DNA of 64,000 nt from Ganoderma boninense (taxonomy: Eukaryota; Basidiomycota; Agaricomycetes; Polyporales; Polyporaceae). The stretch lies in the NCBI GenBank assembly GCA_002900995.3, contig CM035304.1:5658134-5722133 (forward strand), read 5' to 3'. Every line of letters begins with the position of its first letter. Positions within the stretch are counted from its first letter, which is position 1. Below, in pieces: positions 56,654 through 64,000 of this stretch. The notes beneath the pieces were generated by a model. It was not told the DNA's origin and did not search any database. It worked only from the letters and a program-made list of their open reading frames with translations. The position numbers were made by a program, and so were the translations under genes.

Positions 56654-57622
56654 GAGTGGGACCTCCTGCTCGACCGCAAAAGAAATCGCATCGTTCAATC
56701 GCTGCAGGTAGGCGTCGAACTCCGAGGTCGATCGAATGTGGGGGTCGATGGGGTGAGCGTCGAGGTGCGAGCGCAGTGCGGCGTCGAAATCTTCCCAGTT
56801 GACCTCCCGGAAATTGCGCCGCCGCGGCGGGCGTGCCGGGGCTAGAGAGACGTCGAGAGTGAGCAGTACAGGGAAGTGGTCGGTCTTGGTGGGACGCAGG
56901 TGTGGCGCAGTGGTGCAGAGGCTGATGAGGTCGGTGAGGTCAGTGGAGCAGAAAACATTGTCGGGGCGGGTGAGGTTTCGCGTGCTCAGCGCCTCCAGGG
57001 TGGGTATCCTGGCTGGGAGCGCCATTTCCAGGTCGAAGTCTGCGAGGTAGTGGAGGAGGCGCTGAGAGCGGTCGAGTGCTGACTGGGTGAAGAGGTGGTG
57101 GTTCCGAGCCTCGTCCCAGGCTGGGCTGTGCCGGTTGAAGTCCCCGAGCCAAACAAGTGAGGCGCGTGCCGTCTCAATGTCCTGGCTGCCAGCAAGCTTC
57201 CTCGTGGCGCGCGCCACTGCATGGAGGGCGCGGTCGTGTTCGCCATCCACGTACAGGTTGAAGATGTGCACTTGCTGTCCACCGGTGGTGAGGGTGATGG
57301 CGGTGACATCTGAAGAGGGGACGTTTAGCGGGCGCCAGGCGTTCGACGAGATCGACGTGTTGACGAGGAGGACCGAGCGGCACGGAGACGGAGAATCGTG
57401 GTGGCCATCCGGGTAGACGACCGTCCAGCGGGGGGAGGCACGCGTGAGACTGAGGCTGTCGATGTAGGGCTCCTGAATCGCGAGGATGTCGAAGTCGCGA
57501 GGGTCCGCGGAGTGCAGGAGGTCGTATTGAGCATTGATCGATTGGTTGACGTTCTGTTGCCAGATTCTAAGCTGCGGGGGGGGTGGAACGTCGGGCTCCC
57601 CGAGGTTGCGGTGTTCAGGCAT
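56654..57622 (-). CDS. LINE ORF2, 5' part: APE endonuclease
   Basis: Starting MPEHRNLGEP, the frame shows LRIWQQNVNQS (18-28), ILAIQEPY (46-53, metal-binding Glu), WLGDFNRHSPAWD (158-170), and TKTDHFPVLL (245-254, catalytic His). These are the APE-type endonuclease blocks of LINEs, which nick target DNA for priming. After EVPL the frame enters the inserted element and ends at a stop at 56579-56581. The start codon directly follows the ORF1 stop (TAGATG), with no spacer. Confidence 0.94.
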
Positions 57623-59347
57623 CTAGGTTAGTGGTGGAGGACGCCGGGAGCGCAGCGTGAAATCGAGGGTGGCCTGCGTCATTCGAGCTTGCTCGCCCCA
57701 TCGCCGCTGGGAGGGCGCCATGGGGCCTTTGTCCAGAGAGTCTTGCACTACCTCCCAGAGTGAGCCCCTGGCGGGCTCGTCGAGGTGGGGGACCCACGAG
57801 TCGGGGTCCGCTGTAGGGAAGAAACGTAGTCGGTTCTCGGGGTGGCGCGCGTCCGCACGGCGCAGTCTGTCGAGGAAGACCGGACAGTCTCTGCTCCATG
57901 TCGCATGGCCGGGCTTGTTGCACGCCGCACACTTGTGCTCGCGCGGGTCTTGATGGGTGCACTCGCCAGTCTTGTGCGGGCGGCTGCAAGTGCCGCACTT
58001 GTCCTCGCGTTGCGGGCAGTCCCGAGCCAGGTGGCCTGCGTCATAGCGGTGGCATTTGGCGCAGCGCATGGGTTCGGCGAGGTTTTTGCGCGCAGAGACG
58101 CGCTTGCCCGCGAGCGTCAGGCCCTTGCTAATAAGGGCATTTGCCGTCGCTGGGCTGTTAAGGGTGAGTAGCAGGTGCGCGAAACGCTGCTCGCGATGGC
58201 GCCGCATAACCGGCTTAATCCATCGCGCTTCCACAATGGAACGGCTGGCGATGCCCAAGTCCTCCTCGACGTCTCGCCAGGCAGCCGCCTCCAGGGGGTC
58301 AAAGGCAATGGGGACGAACTCGACGACCACCTTATATGGTCTAAGCTTAATCCTGGTGTCCACTCCCAGCACATCCTCAAAAAGAGCGGAGTTGTCTCTC
58401 AACCACTGCGCGTGCTCCGGCTGTCCGCACTCAAGGACGACCCCTCCATTAGAGAGGGCCCGCCCAGCGACGAACTTGATGCCCTCCGGCGCTCCGATTA
58501 CGAAGCCGAGGGCATCCCGCGCCTTGGTGAGGATGTCAGCGGCGGACACGTCGGACAGGTTTCCCCCCGGGGAGGGGAAGCCGTCCACGAGAATCTGGCG
58601 AGCGAGGAGCCTCTCGCGGTCCGCGACCTGGATCTGCGCAGCGCGCTCCGGCCCCGGGGGCGGGGCGCTCACTGCCGCCGCATAGGAGAAGGGAGGGAGA
58701 CGAGGAGGAAGCGCACCGCTGTCGGGACCGAGCCCAGTAACCATACCCGTGGCTTCCATCGCCTGCAATACCCCGCTCCGGACTGCCTCCGTGATCCCCT
58801 CAGCCTGAGCAGTAGATTCCCGCAGCGCTTCGCCCATACGTTCAAAGCGGTTCTCGAGCCCCTCGGCAATCGTGTTCATCTGTGCCGTAATACTTGTGAG
58901 CAACGCAGCCGACAATTCAGTGCTCACCGCGTTTGTGACGGCCGCCTGCGCGTAGAGATGCAGAGCGACGAGCCCGTCCACTACTACGGCGGATCCCGAC
59001 TTCGCTGCGACCAAGAGAATGCCGGCGACCAGGCCCTCCAACGTCGGCGCCCCGGCTGGGACGAACTCATTGATCCGCAGCGTGGGCAGGGCGTCGGCCA
59101 AGGTTTTGTACTTCTTCTGTGCGTCCGAAACGTGCCTGTCGTCGGCCACCGGGGGCTTCCCCGCCCTGGTCGAGGCGGTCGTGCCTGCTGTCGGTCCCAC
59201 GACTGGCTTCTTCGCGCGCGTCGCGGCCTCCGATGATCTTCTGTCGACGCCGTTAGTCGGCGGCGGTGGCGAGGTCATAGGATCGGTATCTGTATTAAGA
59301 TTAGTTTTAAAGTACGCCCGTATGTCGTTTCGTGCTGCCAGTTCCAA
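57623..59347 (-). CDS. LINE ORF1: nucleic-acid-binding protein with CCHC knuckles
   Basis: An intact 574-residue frame. The N-terminal part is rich in Ala, Pro and Thr with a helix-rich middle (LENRFERMGEALRESTAQAE, coiled-coil-like). The C-terminal third holds three zinc knuckles at about 430-490: CAKCHRYDAGHLARDC, CGTCSRPHKTGEC and CAACNKPGHATWSRDC. Such ORF1 proteins bind element RNA in the ribonucleoprotein particle. The frame is undamaged, which suggests a fairly young insertion. Stop and ORF2 start abut (TAG followed by ATG). Confidence 0.93.
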   Translation of the reverse strand: MELAARNDIRAYFKTNLNTDTDPMTSPPPPTNGVDRRSSEAATRAKKPVVGPTAGTTASTRAGKPPVADDRHVSDAQKKYKTLADALPTLRINEFVPAGAPTLEGLVAGILLVAAKSGSAVVVDGLVALHLYAQAAVTNAVSTELSAALLTSITAQMNTIAEGLENRFERMGEALRESTAQAEGITEAVRSGVLQAMEATGMVTGLGPDSGALPPRLPPFSYAAAVSAPPPGPERAAQIQVADRERLLARQILVDGFPSPGGNLSDVSAADILTKARDALGFVIGAPEGIKFVAGRALSNGGVVLECGQPEHAQWLRDNSALFEDVLGVDTRIKLRPYKVVVEFVPIAFDPLEAAAWRDVEEDLGIASRSIVEARWIKPVMRRHREQRFAHLLLTLNSPATANALISKGLTLAGKRVSARKNLAEPMRCAKCHRYDAGHLARDCPQREDKCGTCSRPHKTGECTHQDPREHKCAACNKPGHATWSRDCPVFLDRLRRADARHPENRLRFFPTADPDSWVPHLDEPARGSLWEVVQDSLDKGPMAPSQRRWGEQARMTQATLDFTLRSRRPPPLT

Positions 59348-59438
59348 GGGTGAAAAACCGCACGTCGTCGCCGGCTCCTATTGGCTGACGACCGTGGGAA
59401 AAATGCCGAGGTGGTGGTAGCAGGAAGAGGAGCGTCCT

Positions 59439-59450
59439 TAGAAGCCGTCT
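59439..59450. repeat. Right target-site duplication of the LINE
   Basis: TAGAAGCCGTCT, identical to 51013-51024. It lies within the HET coding sequence and marks the 5' junction of the element. Confidence 0.95.
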
Positions 59451-61041
59451 AGGCCGAAGCTGTCTCCTACCCTGACTGGTTGTGACGGGATGTAGACAGA
59501 TCCGGCGGACAGCAATTCGACGTCGGACTCTTCAGCGGATGGAGTGATGTAGCAGACTCGTCCGAATCGACACCCTTCGCGTCCCCGGTGTTGGCATGCG
59601 AGGAGAGCAAGGTACCACTGCGCGTTCAACTCCGATTCAATATACTCAGGCTTTGAAGGTGAAATTGAAAGTTGGACATCACGGTCGCGGCGTGATAGCA
59701 GTACGCGCAGAAGCATGTCCCGGGTGAGAGGGACCATCTCAAACTGTGTGCGAATGCCATATGGGGTGGACGTGTACGCCATCTTGTGTCTCTGAGAGGA
59801 TGGGAACCCGACGCTGGTGTCAGGACGAGAAGTGGTAATACCTTCGCAACCCCAGAGAAAATGAGGGGAGAGAGCAAAAAGGTGTCGAAGAGAAGGATCA
59901 CTCCACAATTCCACATCAAGAGCCTCCGGGATGATAGAGCGTTCAGGATCAAGGAAAAGCCGGGGGTTCATGTCAGGAAGTCCCCACGCGAAGAGGCTCT
60001 GATCCGGGATGCGCTGCATGATCTGCTCCTGCAGCCGTCGGAACGCGCGCTCGCCCTCCCCGTACAGCGTCGGCATCTGGATGTCGAAGATGCCCAGCAG
60101 CGAGTATGCCTGGTCTTCCTGCCGAGTCGTCTCCCGATGCGCAGCCCACGACAGCCGTTGGGCGACGCTGAATACCTTCAGCGGCTGCACATGCAAGAGT
60201 GCTTTGTACTCGATCGTGGTGATGCTCTCGACCAGGTTGACGAGGCCGTGCTTCGAGTCGATGGGGGCCCAGTCCTGCGAGAGAAACTCCACCGATCCCG
60301 GAGCGATGAGCTCCTGCAGCGTCCATCCGCGGTGGAACCACCGGCTCTCGCGGAAGGCGGAGCCCTCAGCGTGATGGTCTTCTCCGGGCGGGACGTCGGC
60401 GAGATACGCGTAACACACCGCTGCGAGGGTGTACCACTTGTACATGGAGTTTATGGCTTCTGAGAGCTCTGAGCTGCTGGACTTGTCGATGCAGCACGAG
60501 TCGATCCAGATGTAGCGGTAGCCGTGCTCACGGGCGACGCGGCATGCGTCCCGGACCTTGGGAGACAGCTCGTGGTCGTCCCAGATAGACTGAGGAAGTG
60601 GTTTAACAAGGTGAGGATCTGGAGCAAGCGCAGAAGGATCATTTGGGGAGGGTGCCGGGGCAGGCATTGCGAGGCTGAACGTCTCAGCAACTAAGCGCAG
60701 CAAAGCTTCCACTTCAGATTTGGTGAGGCGTCCAAGGGCTGTCGGAAGGGCTGTCGTATGACATAATTGGTTGAAAACAGGTCAGTAGCTGCTGACTCCA
60801 GAGTGTACTACGACTCACCTCGGACAAGGTTGGAGGAGGCAGCATAGCCTGTCTCGGCAGCGTTAGGGTAGCTCTGCAGATTTTGAGGTCGGGGATGATA
60901 GCGCTGCTGGACCTTCTTCAGCTGCTCGTACGTCTGTTCGCCACCTGTATCCCAGGTATGCGACAAAATGGCATACACTGTCTCCCGGTCCTCTGGGTCC
61001 TTATTGACAAACTGGCCAGTCTCGGTGTCAAGAAGGCGCAT
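59439..61041 (-). pseudogene. HET-domain gene, 5' part, separated by LINE insertion
   Basis: Exon 1 is 60819-61041 (MRLLDTETGQFVNKD, YAILSHTW) and exon 2 begins at 60750 after a 68-nt GT-AG intron in phase 1, the same position and phase as in the 46875 copy. Exon 2 starts PTALGRLTKSEVEALLRLVA, one copy of the insert module, then SIWDDHELSPKVRDACRVA, YIWIDSCCIDK, RGWTLQELIAP and FDIQMPTLYGEG. It runs into the LINE after VRVGDSFGLDGF, where a stop codon TAA follows at once. A shortened protein with the whole HET domain but without the C-terminal region could still be made. The start at 61041 is chosen by homology rather than an upstream in-frame Met. Confidence 0.92.
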
Positions 61042-61090
61042 GATGACCACCAATGCTCTCGAAAGACTGGGAATGCGCAATCAATAAAGC

Positions 61091-61117
61091 CATGTATCTC
61101 AGACTATAGTACGTACC
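61091..61117 (-). promoter_or_regulatory. Conserved 5' flank block of HET gene
   Basis: On the minus strand GGTACGTACT, a spacer and ATACATG lie 50-76 bases before the HET start, followed by GCTTTATTGATTG. Shared with the other HET genes in the window. Confidence 0.45.
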
Positions 61118-61869
61118 AATGGACGTAGAGAATCTGCGTGTGTATGTGGTCACGGAGAGCGAGGAGTCTCGTTGGGCTGGTAATGGGAGGAACGTGAGGA
61201 CAGCAAGGTCTCCGTCATGAGTCAGGATGCTCGCAGAGGCGATGCTTTGCGGACGATGTACACGGATTTGATCGATGGTCTTCGCGCCAGATATAAATAT
61301 CGTTCGTTAGCGCGTTAGCTTCAACACCTCACTAGGCCTCACTCATCGAGCCTATGTCCTGCCTCAGCAACCTATGATGACAGCGCGTCGCAGCTGCATC
61401 CTTGAGCCTTGGCACGGGCGACGTTATTCTCCTGGCGAGGACACAAAGTTGGAGGTACGATGCGCGAAAGGAGGGTATGTAGAGGATAGATGCCGGAGAG
61501 TCAGACGGCGCACTGGACCAGCTTGCATGTACAGCCTGCGGCTCGAGATGGCGGTCGAGGGCGTCGACAGCGATTCAGAAGGCGAGACGGACCACAAGGA
61601 GGAGTGCATGCAGCCGCGAGTTGGGTCAAAGAGAACAAGGCCCCCAGCAGATTCAAACTGAAGGGGAAACAGACGACACGCGAGGAAGAGCTCAGTTGCC
61701 AAGTGGGACACTCGGAGGGGACAGGGGCAGACTCTTGGGGGACTTTCGGGCCGCGGCCCGTCAGGCCTCCGGGCCGTGGGCGCGACGGTTCCCAACTCTC
61801 GCCTCCCCTCGCGTACGATCTCACCATGACCGAGATTGCCCTCTTCTTTGATCTCAGCTGGACTACTTC
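61118..61869. other. Intergenic, no gene recognised
   Basis: 5' flank of the split HET gene. Open frames on both strands around 61424-61885 overlap one another and have no domains. Confidence 0.45.
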
Positions 61870-63060
61870 TCTCACCGGTTCCTGACTATGGTCGTATGGT
61901 TAACCGAAGCAAGCTTGTGTTCCTTCAACTGGCACTCCAGGGCTTTATCTGTTCCTACAGCAAGGGTCGCCGACCGCCGACTCGCCCAGTCGTCCCGCCC
62001 TCCCAACCCGGCCATGGTGAACGGGAGGCGACAACGCGGAGTCGCTGGAGGTTCTACGCATACTAGCATGGCCGGGTCCCCACGTAGGTCGTAAGAGGAG
62101 GCGCCACCGCGCATTCATCAAGGCGTGACGAGCTAGGAGGGCCAAGTTCGAAGACGTGGCCGTGCAGGTTCTGGACGCAAAGGGTGCGTTTAGGCTGTCC
62201 GTTCCTGGCTTTGGAAGTGTGATGCCCGTGTGTAGCTCTCTGATATCGTATCTCTCGCGCACGCCCCATCCCCACCGGCTCCTCTTCGTTGTTCAACACA
62301 TCGATCCTTTCAATCCGCCCCTGGCAGGCTTATGTCGCTCCCCCTCCCCTCCCTTTCACTCTCTCCAATGCGTCCAGTTATGAGAAATCGTAGATTCTCT
62401 GCGCTCGATGCAGCGTCCGAGGAACAAGATTTACCGCTGCAACTCAGGCGGTCGACCTCAAGCCATCATGTGTGCGAGAGCATTCAAGAACATATCGCGA
62501 ACATCGCAGCGGGACCCCAGGAGGATACGACCAAGTTGCTCGTGCGCCCACATGAGAGTTCTGGGCATAGGACAAGGTGCGTATCGGGTGTCCTTCCTGG
62601 GCCGGAACATGTGATACTCATGCGACGCTGCATGGCCAGCTCGTCGAGGAGAGGGCAATACCTGATTTCCTGTGAATGCTTCAGCACAGTACAATAACCG
62701 AGAGTGCTGAGTTCGCGTTCGCCCAAAGTCGAACCTCGCAAACACGGAGTTCTGACGATGCCCTGCTCCTGACTCGGGCATCCGATTGTCCGTCAGCTCC
62801 ATTGGTTAACTAGCGCGACATCCGTCAGCCGCCTCAACCCGCGTAATCGACGAGGCGCATGGTGCAACTCCTGCATAGGTCCTAGACTCGGGGTTTCGAT
62901 GGACACGTTCCGTGCCTCTCTCTCTCTCTCTCTCTACGCAATCTACTCCCGTCCATGCACATCTCTGATGCTCACTGGCAGGCAGCGACAAGTTGCTGTG
63001 TTCCTCGCGATTGTTTCCGCAGGTCATTTCCAGCTCGCAGGGCATCGAGAAGCCTCGTCA
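61870..63060 (+). repeat. Segmental duplication, copy B, with DUF2461 scrap
   Basis: The copy matches 44280-45640 (see there) on the same strand. Near 62940-63040 it carries GTTTCCGCAGGTCATTTCC next to TCCTCGCGATT, related to DUF2461 exon 7 (GTTCCGGCAGGTCATCTCCC). The match is weak and all frames are broken. The neighbouring HET gene here runs on the opposite strand, unlike in copy A. Confidence 0.6.
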
Positions 63061-64000
63061 AAAGCCACGCAAGTGGGTTCATGGCTTCTTTCCGTAGTGA
63101 ACAGTCTTCCTGATGTTCATGTGAGCAGCGGTACTGGCTGCTGCTCGAGGAGCTCTCTTACACGTCGTAACAAGCATCGAGGGCGAGACGCTGCAGGGAG
63201 CTCCAGAGCTTGCTGCCAAACCCACGCAACCTACGGGCATCGTGCAGGTCACGATAGTCGTGGCTGCTCTGTTGGGAGCTTAGTTTTCCTGATGAAGTCG
63301 ACGGTCTTCTACAGCAACCACGAGCGTGCCGTCACGCTCAACTCCTGCTCCACCACCGCGCTCACGGGAAAGGCGCAGCTGCGGTGGCTTTGGCACGCGC
63401 ATTATCTACAAAACGTGCAGAGAGCACTGGATGTCGTGTTCGAGATCGTGAGCGGGACACAGACACTCAAGGACAACGTTCCTGCTACTGGACCCACTGC
63501 TTGGGGTACTTGTGACTGTACGAACAGTAGCTAGGACGTTAACGGGGCTTTGGGGAGGATCGAGGAACAGTAGAGACGCTCTTCTGCCGCAGCCCAGTTT
63601 CTCGTGCTTGCGACTGTCGTTATGGTTTGCTGCTGGCGGATTGTGAGTGATTGAGGCCAGCATTTGGCGAACTACTGGAAGAGCGCGATTATCTGCCAAG
63701 GGAGCAGGACATACGGGCTACTTGGACGCCCATATTCGGCACGAAGATCCTCGCACCGGCCACACCCCTTCGGGTGCGTGAGGCATGACCTCTCCGTGAG
63801 CCGCCTGCGTAGAAAGGATCCTCATCGATTCTTTCATCTCAGCCACTGCCGTCATCTCCACGTCAGCCACTCGTCGTGCAATCTTCCTCGGCAAATGCGC
63901 ATTGGTACCCTTCGTTCAGCGGTATGTACCAGAGTGCTATATACATATCGCTCGTGTTCGTCTGGTAGTATGCTGATTGCATATTAATATTCCCAGCCAC
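63061..64000. other. End of window, no supported gene
   Basis: A plus-strand frame (62899-63534) includes SVGSLVFLMKSTVFYSNHER and ALDVVFEIVSGTQTLKDN, which look protein-like but match no family I know. It may be an exon of a gene cut by decay. The rest shows nothing. Confidence 0.35.

Larger units (their letters stand above)
51025..59438 (-). mobile_element. Full-length Tad1-like non-LTR retrotransposon (LINE)
   Basis: An 8.4-kb element on the minus strand with a 5' UTR (59348-59438), ORF1 with CCHC knuckles, and ORF2 coding for APE endonuclease, reverse transcriptase and RNase H. Its 3' UTR ends in a GAAA-type simple repeat tail (51025-51044 on the plus strand as TTCTTTC units). It is flanked by the 12-bp duplication TAGAAGCCGTCT and has inserted in the coding sequence of a HET gene. 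The combination of CCHC ORF1, APE, RT and RNase H fits the fungal Tad1 group; the clade is inference. Its own ORF2 is disrupted by a second element at 54710-56653, so this copy cannot make a full ORF2 protein. Confidence 0.93.

Noticed and set aside
58175..59236. 353-residue plus-strand open frame
   Set aside because: Antisense to LINE ORF1, which has zinc knuckles and an undamaged frame.
51025..59438. Idea that the region is an LTR retrotransposon
   Set aside because: No long terminal repeats, protease or integrase; APE endonuclease, a simple-repeat 3' tail and a 12-bp duplication point to a LINE.
62915..62936. CT-dinucleotide run as a CRISPR or structured repeat
   Set aside because: A plain microsatellite; no spacer-repeat pattern exists anywhere in the window, as expected for a fungus.

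Overview
The window looks like a draft-assembly contig (one 100-N gap at 47367-47466) from a filamentous basidiomycete, most likely an agaricomycete of polypore type. The case for this is very short GT-AG introns (about 50-70 nt) splitting genes into many small exons, together with families typical of these fungi: HET-domain proteins of the HET-E-1/DUF8212 kind, TPR/DUF4470 proteins, a DUF6534 membrane protein, a Tda3-like FAD oxidoreductase, a DUF2461 protein and acetyl-CoA synthetase. The species assignment is inference.

The window is dominated by a decaying and expanding HET cluster. Seven HET loci are visible. Three look intact: 2077-4230 (-), 10042-12438 (+) and 40804-43731 (+). Four are broken: 7462-8990 (+, N-terminally truncated and frameshifted), 24880-26653 (-, truncated, nonsense and frameshifts), 46875-49945 (+, transposon insertion plus a premature stop) and 50262-61041 (-, split in two by an 8.4-kb LINE). 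Two of the HET loci (2.1-5 kb and 38.3-43.7 kb) carry a DUF2461 gene or its remnant just upstream in the same orientation, so the duplicating unit was larger than the HET gene. More DUF2461 scraps lie at 45.4-46.0 kb and 62.9-63.1 kb inside a second duplicated block.

Layout: 0-5 kb HET plus DUF2461 remnant; 5.3-6.7 kb Tda3-like oxidoreductase with two apparent frameshifts; 7.4-12.4 kb HET remnant and intact HET; 13.2-20.9 kb a tandem pair of 12-exon DUF4470 genes with identical intron phases; 22.3-24.1 kb a 13-exon DUF6534 membrane protein; 24.9-26.7 kb HET pseudogene; 26.7-31.5 kb gene-poor sequence with inverted and tandem repeats; 31.5-34.3 kb acetyl-CoA synthetase (8 exons, complete); 34.3-38.3 kb no convincing gene; 38.3-43.7 kb DUF2461 gene and a three-exon HET gene; 44-50 kb duplicated relics and a HET pseudogene; 50.3-61.0 kb the nested insertion complex; 61-64 kb duplicated relics.

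The nested complex is the best resolved structure. A HET gene contains a full-length Tad1-like LINE (51025-59438) flanked by a 12-bp target duplication. That LINE's ORF2 is interrupted by a 1.94-kb element (54710-56653) with 18-bp perfect terminal inverted repeats and a 2-bp duplication. That element in turn holds an 81-bp perfect 37-bp-arm hairpin. Removing each layer on paper restores the reading frame of the layer below.

The most promising undescribed feature is a short helix-like module (consensus G-R-L-T-x-S-E-V-E-A-L-L-x-x-x-A-x-T-Y-x-L). It sits in an insert inside the HET domain of several paralogues, is bounded by introns, and is triplicated in the 40804-43731 gene. In the 10042-12438 paralogue a strongly hydrophobic, membrane-like stretch lies at the same place. 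HET proteins are known triggers of non-self recognition cell death in fungi; no partner gene for a new system could be shown here, and the functional ideas remain inference.
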